Origin: Croceicoccus gelatinilyticus | Lineage (GTDB): Bacteria; Pseudomonadota; Alphaproteobacteria; Sphingomonadales; Sphingomonadaceae | Direction: 5' to 3' | Assembly: GCF_018398395.1 (NCBI RefSeq) | Contig: NZ_JAHCBF010000002.1 | Span: forward strand, 661,690 to 725,689 | DNA length: 64,000 bases | In this document: positions 44,128-53,563 of the stretch, piece by piece | How the letters are laid out: the number at the start of each line of letters is the position of its first letter | How positions within the stretch are numbered: position 1 is the stretch's first letter | Translations under genes and position numbers: made by a program | The notes under the pieces: generated by a model | Told to the model about the DNA's origin: nothing | Seen by the model: only the letters and a program-made list of their open reading frames with translations | Databases searched by the model: none

Positions 44128-46920
44128 ATGCATCATCTCAACCATCTCGCGCTCATGGCGCTGGCTGCGCTCATCTGCGTCAGCACTGCCTATGCGGCCA
44201 CGTACATGCTGCGTGCGGCCCTGTTCGGGGACGGCAAAAGGCGCAAGGGCAGGCTGCTCGGCGCGGCGGTAACCGCAGGCGGCGGCATCTGGGCAACGCA
44301 CTTCGTCGCCATGCTTGGGCACGACGGGCCCGAAGAGATCTATTACCTTCCGGCAGAGACACTGGCCTCGCTGGGCATCGGGCTTGTCGGCTTTGCGCTC
44401 GCGTTCTCGATGAACCTCAAGTCCGAACGGCCGGACCGGTCAGTCCTGTCCGGCGTCTTGTGCGGACTGGCAACCACGGGCCTACACTACATGGGCGTAT
44501 CGGCCGCCAGCTTTGGCGGATACGTTGACTGGAACATGGGCCTTGTGGCGCTGTCCATCGTGCTCGGCCCGATCCTTGCCGCTGCCGCCATGCCTGCGAT
44601 CTGCGGCAAGGCGGGCAAGCGCGCCTACCTGCTGGGCAGCCCCCTGCTGGCCGCGTCGGTCCTTGCCCTCCACTTCACCGCGATGGAGGCGATGACTTTC
44701 GTCGTCAACGACGCGATCGCGCCCGCGCATTTCTCGCTTCCTCCGCTTGCACTCGGCCTCGTCATCGGGGTCGGCTCGTTGCTGCTGATCTCGTGGGCGC
44801 TCTCGCTCTCGTTCTCGACCCGCACGTTCGAGGTCATGCTGGGCCGCCGCAGCCGCGAATTCTCGGTTCTGGTGCAGGGCCTGAAGGACACCGCCGTCTA
44901 CATGCTCGATGCCGACGGCCACGTACTCACCTGGAACGAGGGTGCACGCAGGCTCAAGGGGTACGAGCCGGAGGAGATCCTCGGCAAGCATTTCGAGGCT
45001 TTCTACCCGGCGGACGACCGCGAGGCAGGCGTGCCCGATGCCGCCCTTGCCCGCGCCCGCGCCACCGGCATCTTCCGCGCCCGCGGCGAACGGATGCGCA
45101 AGGATGGCACCAGCTTCTGGGCCGACGTATCGATCGAACCGGTACACGACGAAGGCAAGTTGCTGGGCTTTGCGAAGATCACCCGCGACGTGACCACGCA
45201 GGTGGAGGCAGAGGAACGACAGAAGCAGGTCCGCGCCGACCTGCAGGCCGCGACCGGCAACATGGTGCAAGGCCTTGTCCTGTTCGACCCCACTGGCGTG
45301 GTAAAGCTGTGCAACGCCCGCTTTGCCGAAATCTTCGGCGCACCAGCCGATACCGTCACGACCGGCCTCGACGAAACCGGCCTGCTCAATGCCACGCTGG
45401 GCCGCCGCCTTGCCGACAACGGATTGTCGAGCGAGGGCGCTTTTGCCCGCCGCCTGTTCGACCAGTTGTCGAACGGCAAGGACCGCAACGGCTTCGTGCA
45501 GGTCGAGATCGACGACGATCTTTCCATCGCGGTCAGCGAACGGCACTTGCCCGATGGCGGCCGCGTGCTGACCGTCGAGGACGTGACAGAGCGCCAGAAG
45601 GCTGCCGAACGGCTCGAATTCATGGCCAGCCACGATGCGCTGACGGGCCTGCCCAACCGCGAGGCATTCCGCCGCCTTGTCGAGACCGAATGCGCGATAG
45701 GCGCGCGCGGTGACGGGTCGACTTTCGCAGTCGCCATCGTCGATCTCGACAGGTTCAAGGAAGTGAACGACGGCTATGGCCACGCGGTCGGTGATGCGCT
45801 GTTGCAATCGGCGTCGGACCGCCTTTCGCGCGCGGTCGCGGGCAACGGCATCGCCGCGCGCCTTGGCGGGGACGAGTTTGCCGTTTTCGCCCGCATCGAC
45901 GACACCGAAACCGCCTGCACTGAACTAGCCCGCAAGCTGGCCGTCGCGGTCAATTTCCCCGTCATCCTGCATAACCGCGCCATCAACAGCGCAGGCAGCG
46001 TCGGCATTGCGCTGGCCGGAGAGGACGGCAGCGACTGCAAGACGCTGCTGACCGCTGCCGACCTTGCCATGTACCGCGCCAAGGCGACGCCGGGGCAGTC
46101 ATGGTGCCGGTACGAGCGCGAGATGGACCGCCAATCCGAGGAACGCCGCGCGCTTCAGGCCGCGCTGCGCCATGCGCTCGATCTCAACGAGTTCCACATC
46201 GCCTACCAGCCGCAATGTTCGGTCGATAGCGGCAAGGTCGTCGGTTACGAGGCGCTGCTCCGCTGGAACAGCGCGACGCTGGGCAAGGTCTCGCCCGAAA
46301 AGTTCATCAAGCCCGCCGAGGAGAACGGTCTCATCTTCCCCATTGGCGAATGGGTCCTGCGCACCGCCTGCAAGGAAGCGGCACAGTGGAAAGAGCCGCA
46401 CAAGGTCGCGGTCAATATCTCGCCGCTGCAGCTGGTCCAGCCCGACCTGCACCAGCTGGTCGCAGAGGCGCTGGCGCAAAGCGGCCTTCCGGCAGACCGG
46501 CTGGAAGTCGAGATCACCGAAAGCGCGATCATCAGCGACAAGCTGCGCGCCCTCCACAACCTGCGCCAGATCAAGGCGCTGGGCGTGACGGTTGCGATCG
46601 ACGATTTCGGGACCGGCTATTCCTCGCTCGACACGCTCAATTCGTTCGAGTTCGACAAGATCAAGATCGACCGCACCTTCCTGATGGATGCCAAGCGCAA
46701 TCCCGGTTCGCGCGCGATCATCAAGGCCGTGCTGGCGCTGGGCCGCAGTCTCGACCTGCCGGTGCTGGCCGAAGGCGTGGAGACCGAGGAAGACCTGGCG
46801 CTACTGCGCGAGGAACGCTGCTGGGAAGCGCAGGGGTTCTATTTCGGGATGCCTGCGGTCATGAGCGACCAGATCCCGCAGGACCGCGACGACAACGCGC
46901 GCAAGGCATCGGCGGCCTGA
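44128..46920 (+). CDS. MHYT-PAS-GGDEF-EAL cyclic-di-GMP signalling protein
   Basis: 930 residues. Seven-helix MHYT sensor domain (1-235) carries WATHFVAML, TTGLHYMGVSA and LHFTAMEAM, the repeated MHYT motifs thought to bind a metal or gas. A PAS domain spans about 245-360 (GLKDTAVYMLDADGHVLTWN) and a second at about 375-490. The GGDEF domain has an intact RLGGDEFAVF near 580, and the EAL domain has YEALLRWN near 705 plus DDFGTGYSSLDTL and KIDRTFL. Both catalytic motifs look complete. It may make or break c-di-GMP. A PilZ receptor gene is adjacent. Confidence 0.93.
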   Translation: MHHLNHLALMALAALICVSTAYAATYMLRAALFGDGKRRKGRLLGAAVTAGGGIWATHFVAMLGHDGPEEIYYLPAETLASLGIGLVGFALAFSMNLKSERPDRSVLSGVLCGLATTGLHYMGVSAASFGGYVDWNMGLVALSIVLGPILAAAAMPAICGKAGKRAYLLGSPLLAASVLALHFTAMEAMTFVVNDAIAPAHFSLPPLALGLVIGVGSLLLISWALSLSFSTRTFEVMLGRRSREFSVLVQGLKDTAVYMLDADGHVLTWNEGARRLKGYEPEEILGKHFEAFYPADDREAGVPDAALARARATGIFRARGERMRKDGTSFWADVSIEPVHDEGKLLGFAKITRDVTTQVEAEERQKQVRADLQAATGNMVQGLVLFDPTGVVKLCNARFAEIFGAPADTVTTGLDETGLLNATLGRRLADNGLSSEGAFARRLFDQLSNGKDRNGFVQVEIDDDLSIAVSERHLPDGGRVLTVEDVTERQKAAERLEFMASHDALTGLPNREAFRRLVETECAIGARGDGSTFAVAIVDLDRFKEVNDGYGHAVGDALLQSASDRLSRAVAGNGIAARLGGDEFAVFARIDDTETACTELARKLAVAVNFPVILHNRAINSAGSVGIALAGEDGSDCKTLLTAADLAMYRAKATPGQSWCRYEREMDRQSEERRALQAALRHALDLNEFHIAYQPQCSVDSGKVVGYEALLRWNSATLGKVSPEKFIKPAEENGLIFPIGEWVLRTACKEAAQWKEPHKVAVNISPLQLVQPDLHQLVAEALAQSGLPADRLEVEITESAIISDKLRALHNLRQIKALGVTVAIDDFGTGYSSLDTLNSFEFDKIKIDRTFLMDAKRNPGSRAIIKAVLALGRSLDLPVLAEGVETEEDLALLREERCWEAQGFYFGMPAVMSDQIPQDRDDNARKASAA

Positions 46921-46929
46921 GGCGAAGGA

Positions 46930-46966
46930 AAACGGGGCGCAGCAAGGTGATCCTGCTGCGCCCCGT
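46930..46966. terminator. Terminator between the GGDEF-EAL and PilZ genes
   Basis: A 13-bp perfect stem (ACGGGGCGCAGCA with TGCTGCGCCCCGT, 9-nt loop) lies between two convergent genes; T-rich flank on the minus side (TTTTCC) favours the pilZ transcript. Confidence 0.75.
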
Positions 46967-46993
46967 GTCCTTCGGTCCGGAACTTGTGAGTGC

Positions 46994-47365
46994 CTACCAG
47001 ACCCGCGCAGGCGTAGGGGCAGCGCGGGGAAGCTTGGGCAGCGGGCGGCCGAAACGGTCGGTCGGCATCATCATCGCGCTCTTCACCGGATCGTATCCGA
47101 GAAAGCGGACGACCGCCTCGTGCAGGGGCTGGTCGAAGTGGATGCCGGCATTGCGTTCGTCCTGCCACACGACACGCCCCGCCATGCGGATGTTGCCTTC
47201 CGCCTTGATGAACAGCTGGTCGCCCTCGCTCACGCGGTTGTAGGGCATCTCAATCATGCATCCGGTGACGGAGACGTTGTAGAGAACGGCATGGAACGGC
47301 TGTCCGTCGGCGCGGCATTCCACCTGCCGGTCGGAATCGAGTCGTTCGTTGTTGCGACGTGTCAT
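46994..47365 (-). CDS. PilZ-domain protein
   Basis: 123 residues. The RxxxR (RNNER, residues 4-8) and D/NxSxxG (NVSVTG, near 30-35) motifs of c-di-GMP-binding PilZ domains are present, followed by AGRVVWQDERNAGIHFD. The C-terminal tail of about 35 residues is Pro/Arg-rich. It is convergent with the MHYT-PAS-GGDEF-EAL gene and may be its effector. A near-CtrA motif lies upstream. Confidence 0.85.
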   Translation of the reverse strand: MTRRNNERLDSDRQVECRADGQPFHAVLYNVSVTGCMIEMPYNRVSEGDQLFIKAEGNIRMAGRVVWQDERNAGIHFDQPLHEAVVRFLGYDPVKSAMMMPTDRFGRPLPKLPRAAPTPARVW

Positions 47366-47413
47366 TATGGCTTGCGACCTTCCTATGGATCGCCCGTTTT
47401 CGCACTCGCAGGG

Positions 47414-47430
47414 TTAATTCGGAGTTTAAG
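47414..47430 (-). promoter_or_regulatory. CtrA-like site upstream of the PilZ gene (off by one spacer base)
   Basis: On the minus strand CTTAA-ACTCCGAA-TTAACC gives TTAA-N8-TTAAC; the CtrA consensus has a 7-nt spacer. It lies 49 bp before the PilZ ATG. Confidence 0.3.
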
Positions 47431-47518
47431 CGCGATAGGGAATCTGCCGGAGGGCGCGGGTTACACCTGACACAATGGACTGTATCGCGCCTTTCAAACG
47501 TCGGGCAGACCGCCAATC

Positions 47519-48286
47519 ATGGCCGAAAAGTCCGAAATCCTCAGCCCCCTGCCCGCGCTGACCTTCGCTGAAGGTGCGCGGTCGATGATGGAACTGGCAT
47601 CGCTCGCGCTCAGCTACCCGCTGATGACGGACGTGCCGCGCGGCGACGGGCACCCCGTGCTCGTCCTGCCCGGCTTTGCCACGAACGACCGGATGACGGC
47701 CGTCCTGCGTTCGTTCCTGACGCGGCTGGGCCATCACGTGCACCCGTGGGACCTTGGCTGGAACCTCGATCAGCACACGACTGGCGAAAACGGCGAACAC
47801 ATCGCGCAGCGCATTGCCGAGATCCGCAAGGAAACGGGGCGCAAGGTCTCGCTCGTCGGGTGGAGCCTTGGCGGCGTCATCGCGCGCGAAGCCACGCGCC
47901 GCGATCCCGAAGACGTGCGGCAGGTCGTCACGCTGGGCAGCCCGTTTACCGGCGACCCCGGCGCGACCAATCTCAACACGCTCTACGAACTGCTGACCGG
48001 AAACCGCATCGCCGATATGCGCAAGCATGCGCGCTATGCCACCGGTCACCATGTCCTGCCCGTCCCGTCGAGCGCGGTCTATTCGCGCACCGACGGCATT
48101 ACCGGGTGGCAGAACTGCATTTCCGAGACCGACGAGAAGACCGAGAACATCGAGGTGTTCTCAAGCCACTTCGGCTTCATCGCCAATCCGGCGGTGTTCT
48201 ACATCGTCGCGGACCGGCTTTCGCAGGCCGAGGGCGAGTGGAAGCCGTTCGAGCGCAAGGGGCCTTTCGCCGCCTGCTTCCGCTGA
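47519..48286 (+). CDS. Alpha/beta hydrolase (lipase/esterase-like)
   Basis: 255 residues. Nucleophile motif GWSLGG (Gly-x-Ser-x-Gly) sits in VSLVGWSLGGVIAREA, preceded by PVLVLPGFATNDRM as the oxyanion region. The catalytic Asp probably lies in YSRTDGITGW and His in SSHFGFIANP. The shape resembles triacylglycerol lipases, without a signal peptide, so it is likely cytosolic. The next gene is convergent, 4 bp away. It lies close to PHA genes; a role as PHA depolymerase is possible but not supported by motif. Confidence 0.75.
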   Translation: MAEKSEILSPLPALTFAEGARSMMELASLALSYPLMTDVPRGDGHPVLVLPGFATNDRMTAVLRSFLTRLGHHVHPWDLGWNLDQHTTGENGEHIAQRIAEIRKETGRKVSLVGWSLGGVIAREATRRDPEDVRQVVTLGSPFTGDPGATNLNTLYELLTGNRIADMRKHARYATGHHVLPVPSSAVYSRTDGITGWQNCISETDEKTENIEVFSSHFGFIANPAVFYIVADRLSQAEGEWKPFERKGPFAACFR

Positions 48287-48290
48287 GGTC

Positions 48291-48869
48291 TTATCCCAGC
48301 CCGTAGACCGAGTGCATCGAACGGTGGCTGCGCGTGTCCTGCGCCATGATCAGGATGTCGCTCGACACGCCTTCGGCGTCGCGGACGTGATCGCGCAGTA
48401 GCGCCTCGGGGCGGAAGCCCATTTCCTCGAACATCTGGCGCGCCGCTTCCTGGTCGGTCGTCATGCGCACGGTCAGCTTCTCGATCTTCTCGTCCGCTGC
48501 CGCATCAAGGCAATGCATCGCCAGCAGGCGGCCAAGCCCCATCCCGCGGCTGTCGGCATCGACCAGCACGCGCACTTCGGCGACATGCGGCGACCAGCTG
48601 AGTTCGTCGCGAACCAGCGCGGTGCAGCCGTGGATCACGTCGCCTTCGACCGCGACGATCGAGCTGATCGTGCCCGCCTCAATTTCCTGCATCCACGCCT
48701 TGAACACGCGCGGGCTGCGAATGTCTCGCTTCAGGAAAAGCAGTTCGCGCACCGGCAAACCATTGGCGAACACGAGCATCGCTTCTTCATCGGCGGCGGT
48801 CAGCGGGCGCAGCGTGACGCGGCGACCGGCAAGGTCGATCTCTGTGGGGGCAATGTCGAGAGCAGTCAT
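48291..48869 (-). CDS. GNAT-family N-acetyltransferase
   Basis: 192 residues of GNAT fold. Acetyl-CoA-binding motif A is RVLVDADSRGMGLGRLL, preceded by the SSIVAVEGDVIHGCTALV strand region. Acceptor is unknown. The ATG at 48869 overlaps the PhaC-like gene end by 4 bp, so it is translated from the same mRNA. The upstream open frame (to 48908) is unconserved. Confidence 0.85.
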   Translation of the reverse strand: MTALDIAPTEIDLAGRRVTLRPLTAADEEAMLVFANGLPVRELLFLKRDIRSPRVFKAWMQEIEAGTISSIVAVEGDVIHGCTALVRDELSWSPHVAEVRVLVDADSRGMGLGRLLAMHCLDAAADEKIEKLTVRMTTDQEAARQMFEEMGFRPEALLRDHVRDAEGVSSDILIMAQDTRSHRSMHSVYGLG

Positions 48870-49954
48870 GTGGATCTCTTTCCGAGCCATGTATCGATGT
48901 GCGGCCACAGCCGGCGCAGGGCAGCAGGCCCCGCGACGAGCGAGACGTGGCCGCCCTTGGCGACGATCTCGTCGCGGTCGTTGGAAGATGTCATCGTCAT
49001 CAGCGGGCCGGTGGCCTCGTGACTGACGACGTGGTCGTGCTTGGCGACGATGTTCAGGATCGACGCTTCGATATTATGCAAGTTGGCCTTCTTGCCATTG
49101 ATCTCGAACTTGCCTTCGACAAGCGCGTTTTCCCACATCAGATCCTTGATCAGCTGGCCGAAATAGGCGCCCGGAATCGGCAGGGTTTCCGCCGCCCAGC
49201 GATCGAACATGCGGTACGACTTCACGAATTCGTCGTTCCACATGTTGGTCCAGAGATTGACGCGCCCGGCCGTGCGGTTCGCAGGCCGCGCCAGATCGAA
49301 CGCGCCCAGCATGATTTCCGGCGGGATCAGTTCAAGTTCGCGGACCAGCAGGTCGACATCGAAATACCGCTTGTCAGCCCATGTCTGGAACAGGTGCATG
49401 TGCGAAAAGTCGATCGGCGTCGCCAGAGTGACGAGGTTGCGGATGCGCTTCGTCTTCTCGAGCGCGGCATAGATCGTCGCCAGCGTGCCGCCCGCGCAAT
49501 AGCCGGCAAGGCTGATGTCCCGCTCACCGGTCTTGTCCTCTATCGCTTCCAGCGCGGCTGGGATGAAGCGGCCGACATAATCCTCGAATCCCAGCACGCT
49601 TTCGTCGCGGCGCGGCGGGTTCCAGTCGAGGTTGTAGACGTCGTAACCCTGCCCCAGCAGGTATTCGAAGAAGCTCTGCCCCTTGGCGAGGTCGAAGATA
49701 TAGCCGCGATTGGTGGGCGGCGAGACGACCAGCAGCGGCACGCGGTATATCTCGTCCAGCAGCGGGCGGTAGCGGTAAAGCACCGCGGTCCCGTCGCGGT
49801 AGAGAACGTCCTTGGGCATGTGGCCCACCGGCTCGCGGTCGGCGACGAGGAAGTCGAGCCCCTTGATGTTGCGTTTCAGCGCGCGGTCCACCTCTTGGCG
49901 GACCTGCTGGGAAATCGCTTCGGGATCGAGAAGCTCTAGTGCGTTTTCACTCAT
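48866..49954 (-). CDS. phaC: Class III/IV-type PHA synthase catalytic subunit
   Basis: 362 residues, the length of class III/IV PhaC subunits. The catalytic box is GYCAGGT with Cys153; the Asp is in AKHDHVV and the His in KGGHVSLV, the usual triad. PPTNRGYIFDLAKGQSFFEYLL and DYVGRFIPAALEAI match PHA synthases. Upstream by 8 bp overlap is a small coiled-coil gene resembling PhaE/PhaR. This is a second synthase, distinct from the 662-residue class I enzyme at 30411-32399. Confidence 0.88.
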   Translation of the reverse strand: MSENALELLDPEAISQQVRQEVDRALKRNIKGLDFLVADREPVGHMPKDVLYRDGTAVLYRYRPLLDEIYRVPLLVVSPPTNRGYIFDLAKGQSFFEYLLGQGYDVYNLDWNPPRRDESVLGFEDYVGRFIPAALEAIEDKTGERDISLAGYCAGGTLATIYAALEKTKRIRNLVTLATPIDFSHMHLFQTWADKRYFDVDLLVRELELIPPEIMLGAFDLARPANRTAGRVNLWTNMWNDEFVKSYRMFDRWAAETLPIPGAYFGQLIKDLMWENALVEGKFEINGKKANLHNIEASILNIVAKHDHVVSHEATGPLMTMTSSNDRDEIVAKGGHVSLVAGPAALRRLWPHIDTWLGKRST

Positions 49955-50309
49955 CGGCCTTGGGATCGACCGGGGGTTTGCGCGTGCGTTTCGGCTCGCC
50001 CCCCGATGCCTTGCGGGTCCCCTCCCCCATTTCCAGCCTGATCTGCGCGATGTGATCCTCGATCACAGCAAGACGCTCCGAAATCTCGTCGATCTGGCTC
50101 TTGCTCGGCAGGTTCAGAGACCGCAGCACCGCTTCGGTCTGCTCGGCCATGGCCTTTTGCGCATAGACGGTGGCCTTGGTCGCCTGCCCGATCAGCGCGC
50201 CGAATTCCTCGCTCTTCGTGAACTGGCCCGACCATGCGTTGAGCTCATGCTCCCAACGCTGGATCACGTCCTGCCATGCGGCCACGGGATTGAACGGTTT
50301 TTCGGTCAT
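49947..50309 (-). CDS. Putative small PHA synthase subunit (PhaE/PhaR-like)
   Basis: 120 residues, mostly helical, with coiled-coil potential. It has a W-rich N-terminus (AAWQDVIQRWEHELNAW), a middle helix (GQATKATVYAQKAMAEQTEAVL) and the pattern SLNLPSKSQIDEISERLAVI, resembling the nLPt-rxd-V-La-rl-E segment of PhaE/PhaR. The C-terminus is Lys/Pro-rich. Its end overlaps the PhaC-like start by 8 bp, as for phaE-phaC pairs. It is much smaller than PhaE (about 40 kDa) or class IV PhaR (about 22 kDa). Confidence 0.65.
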   Translation of the reverse strand: MTEKPFNPVAAWQDVIQRWEHELNAWSGQFTKSEEFGALIGQATKATVYAQKAMAEQTEAVLRSLNLPSKSQIDEISERLAVIEDHIAQIRLEMGEGTRKASGGEPKRTRKPPVDPKADE

Positions 50310-50420
50310 TACCCGACTTAACCGCATCCGGGCATTATGACCAACTATGACTTGCGTTAAGTATCCCGCAGTCAAGTATCACGGGGCGGAACGCGACGAC
50401 CGCGCCCCGCCCCCGATAGA

Positions 50421-52607
50421 TCAGACCAGCGCGGGAAGCCGGTCCAGATACTTGTCCAACGTCAGCGGATATTCGCGCACGCGAATGCCGGTGGCATTGT
50501 AGATCGCGTTGGCAATCGCCGCACCGGGGCCGCAGATGCCCAGTTCGCCCACGCCCTTTGCCTTCAGCGGCGAGACCGCCGGATCCAGAGTGTCGAGGAA
50601 GACAACCTCCTGTTCCTGGATATCGGCGTGAACGGGCACTTCATATCCGGCAAGGTCGTGGTTCACGAACAGGCCAAAGCGCGGGTCGACCGCCAGCTCT
50701 TCGCTAAGCGCCATGCCGACCGACATGACCATCGCCCCGATCACCTGGCTGCGCGCCGAGAGCGGGTTGAGGATGCGCCCGGAATCGCAGACCGACAGCA
50801 TGCGCCGCACGTGGGTTTCGCCGGTATAGGCATCGACGGCCACTTCGCAGAAATGCGCAGCATATGTGCCGATGCTGTAGTCCTGCTGGAACTTGCCGAA
50901 CTCGATCGTGTCCTCTGCCGACATCGCGCCAGCGTCGGTTAGCGCGTGGGTCGCATCGCCGGCAACGATATTGCCGTCGGCGAAAGTCGCCGCGTCGCCA
51001 TCGAAGCCAAGCGCCTCGCCGATCTTGCGGCGCAGCGCGACGCAAGCGGCATAGACGCCCGCGGTGGAGCTTGCCGCGCCCCACTGGCCGCCCGACCCGG
51101 CAGAGACCGGATAGAGGGAATCGCCCAGTTCTACCGTGACATGATCGAGGGGCACGCCCATCGTTTCCGCCGCAGTCTGCGCGATGATCGTGTAGCTGCC
51201 GGTACCGATGTCGGTCATGTCGGTTTCGACAGTGATGTGGCCATTGGCGGCCAGCTTCACGCGCGCGCCCGACTTCATCGTCGGGCTGCCACGGAAACCG
51301 GCAGCCATGCCCATGCCGACAAGATAGCGCCCGTCGCGGACCAGTCCCGGCTTTGCATTTCGGGCCGACCAGCCGAACCGCTGCGCGCCTTCCTTAATGC
51401 AGCGCACAAGGTTGCGTTCGCTGAACTCCTTCTGCGGCTGCCCCGGAACGGTCTTGCCCGGCTCGTTCACTTCGCGCAGCGCGATCGGGTCCATGCCCAG
51501 CTTCTCGGCCAGTTCGTCGATTGCCACTTCAAGCGCAAGGTGCCCCGGCGCTTCACCTGGCGCGCGCATCGCATTGCCTTCGGGCAAGTCGAGTTCGGCG
51601 CAATATTCGGCGACGTAACGGTTGTCGCCCGCATAGAGCACCGGCGTTTGGGCCGTCGCGGTTTCGCCGCTGCCGCCGGACGGGACGTTGTAGGACCAGT
51701 TCTCGTGCGCGATCGCGGTGATCTTGCCGTCCTGCTGCGCGCCAAGCCGGATACGCTGGATCGTCGCCTGACGGTGCGTGGTGTTGTTCGCGACAAGCGG
51801 GCGCTGCAGCATGATCTTGACCGGACGGCCCGCTTCCTTCGCAGCGAGCGCGGCGACGACCGCATCGGCGCGTACGAACAGTTTCCCGCCGAAACCGCCA
51901 CCAAGGTAGGGCGAATCGACGCGGATGTTCGCCGCCTCGATACCGAGGATCGAGGCGAGGGCGTTCTTGGCCCAGTCGATCATCTGGTTAGAGGTCCACA
52001 GCGTAAGCTGGTCCCCCTGCCACGAAGCGATGGTGGAGTGCGGCTCCATCATCGAGTGGCTTTCGCCCGGCGTATGATAGGTTTCATCCAGAGTGACCGG
52101 CGCGCTGGCGAAGGCACTGTCGAAATCGCCGCGCGTCTTTGGCTCGCCGCTCATCGGGGCGGCGTCCTTGTTGGCTTCGAGATCGAAGTTGCCTTCGGCC
52201 CGATCATAGCGCGTGCGGATCATCGCGGCGGCCGCGCGGGCTTCCTCGAAAGTCTCGGCCACGACGCAGGCGATCGCCTGATGATAGTGGGTCACTTCGC
52301 TGCCGCCGAACAGCGGGGCATAGTTGAAATTGCTGGACCCGACCGGCTGCATCTTCGGCGCGGCCAGAACGGCGATCACGCCCGGTGCGGCTTCAGCGTC
52401 GGACGTGTCCATCGCGGTGATACGGCCCTTGGCGATGCCCGCGCCCACGATCCAGCCATAGGCCTGGTTGGGCACGACATCATGCCGTTCATAGGCATAG
52501 GGCGCAGCGCCCGTGACCTTGAGCGGACCGTCGATACGGCGCGTGGACTTGCCCACGATGCGGGCGTTGTCGAACAGGTTCTTCCCTGCAGGTGCGTCGA
52601 ACTTCAT
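50421..52607 (-). CDS. Aldehyde/xanthine dehydrogenase family molybdopterin subunit (PaoC-like)
   Basis: 728 residues, the catalytic subunit of a xanthine oxidase-type molybdoenzyme. It begins with NARIVGKSTRRIDGPLKVTG, contains DSPYLGGGFGGKL and PSGGSGETATAQTPV, QGGG-type substrate loops, and ends GVGELGICGPGAAIANAIYNA with the family catalytic Glu in GVGELG. Third subunit of a PaoABC-type oxidase acting on aldehydes. Start ATG 52607 is 5 bp from the FAD subunit. A weak GC hairpin at about 50384-50410 may end the transcript. Confidence 0.88.
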   Translation of the reverse strand: MKFDAPAGKNLFDNARIVGKSTRRIDGPLKVTGAAPYAYERHDVVPNQAYGWIVGAGIAKGRITAMDTSDAEAAPGVIAVLAAPKMQPVGSSNFNYAPLFGGSEVTHYHQAIACVVAETFEEARAAAAMIRTRYDRAEGNFDLEANKDAAPMSGEPKTRGDFDSAFASAPVTLDETYHTPGESHSMMEPHSTIASWQGDQLTLWTSNQMIDWAKNALASILGIEAANIRVDSPYLGGGFGGKLFVRADAVVAALAAKEAGRPVKIMLQRPLVANNTTHRQATIQRIRLGAQQDGKITAIAHENWSYNVPSGGSGETATAQTPVLYAGDNRYVAEYCAELDLPEGNAMRAPGEAPGHLALEVAIDELAEKLGMDPIALREVNEPGKTVPGQPQKEFSERNLVRCIKEGAQRFGWSARNAKPGLVRDGRYLVGMGMAAGFRGSPTMKSGARVKLAANGHITVETDMTDIGTGSYTIIAQTAAETMGVPLDHVTVELGDSLYPVSAGSGGQWGAASSTAGVYAACVALRRKIGEALGFDGDAATFADGNIVAGDATHALTDAGAMSAEDTIEFGKFQQDYSIGTYAAHFCEVAVDAYTGETHVRRMLSVCDSGRILNPLSARSQVIGAMVMSVGMALSEELAVDPRFGLFVNHDLAGYEVPVHADIQEQEVVFLDTLDPAVSPLKAKGVGELGICGPGAAIANAIYNATGIRVREYPLTLDKYLDRLPALV

Positions 52608-52612
52608 GGCGC

Positions 52613-53563
52613 TCAGCTCCGCGCTTCTGCGATGACACCGGCGAGCGTGCGCTCCGCCAGGGTAATCTTGTACTTGTTGTGCTCGGTCGGGCTCGCGCCC
52701 TCGAAAGCCTTGGCGACGACCGCGCCTGCACCTTGCGGCAACAGGGCTTCGGCAGCCTCGACCCGCCACGGCTTGTGCGCGACACCGCCGAAAGCGACGC
52801 GGCCCGTGCCGTCATCGTTGAGAATCGCGGCAACCGAGACGAGGGCGAAGGCATAGGACCGGCGATCGCGGACTTTCTGGTAGAAGTGCTGTCCGCCGAC
52901 AGGTGCCGGAAGCCGGACCGATACGATCAGTTCGCCCTTGCCCAGCGTATTGTCCAGCCACGGCTTGTCGCCCGGCAGGCGATGGAATTCCGCCATCGGG
53001 ATCGTGCGCGTCTTGCCGTCGGGCGTGACCGTTTCGACCACGGCATCCAGCACGCGCATGGCGATCGCCATGTCGCCCGGATAAGTCGCGATGCACTTGT
53101 CGGACGTGCCGACTACGGCCAGCTGGCGCGAAAAGCCCTCTGCTGCGGCGCAGCCCGAATTGGGCACGCGCTTGTTGCAGGGCAGGTTCGGGTCATAGAA
53201 ATAAGGGCAACGCGTACGCTGCAGCAGGTTGCCGGCCGTCGTCGCCTTGTTGCGAAGCTGGCCCGAAGCGCCGGCCACGATCGCGCGGGTCAGCACGGCG
53301 TAGTCCTTGCGAACCTTGGGATGCGCAGCGAGCGCAGTGTTCGAAACCAGAGCGCCAATGCGCAGGCCCCCGTCGCTCGTCTCCTCGATCTGGTCGAGGG
53401 CAAGGTCCTGCACGTCGACGAGGTGCGTCGGCGCCTCGATCTCCAGCTTCATGAGGTCGAGCAGGTTGGTCCCGCCCGCGATGAATTTCGCGCCTTCGCG
53501 CCCCGCAACGGCGGCTGCCGCTTCGGCCGGGCTTTTCGCGCGTTCGTAAGTGAAAGCCTTCAT
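52613..53563 (-). CDS. FAD-binding subunit of aldehyde oxidoreductase (PaoB-like)
   Basis: 316 residues with the FAD-binding loop [17 protein letters not shown] and the C-terminal CO_deh_flav_C part. [26 protein letters not shown] provides the cysteines that in E. coli PaoB bind an extra [4Fe-4S] cluster, so this is the PaoB rather than the plain XdhB type. Encoded between the molybdopterin and iron-sulfur subunits; overlaps the latter by 4 bp. Confidence 0.88.
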   Translation of the reverse strand: MKAFTYERAKSPAEAAAAVAGREGAKFIAGGTNLLDLMKLEIEAPTHLVDVQDLALDQIEETSDGGLRIGALVSNTALAAHPKVRKDYAVLTRAIVAGASGQLRNKATTAGNLLQRTRCPYFYDPNLPCNKRVPNSGCAAAEGFSRQLAVVGTSDKCIATYPGDMAIAMRVLDAVVETVTPDGKTRTIPMAEFHRLPGDKPWLDNTLGKGELIVSVRLPAPVGGQHFYQKVRDRRSYAFALVSVAAILNDDGTGRVAFGGVAHKPWRVEAAEALLPQGAGAVVAKAFEGASPTEHNKYKITLAERTLAGVIAEARS

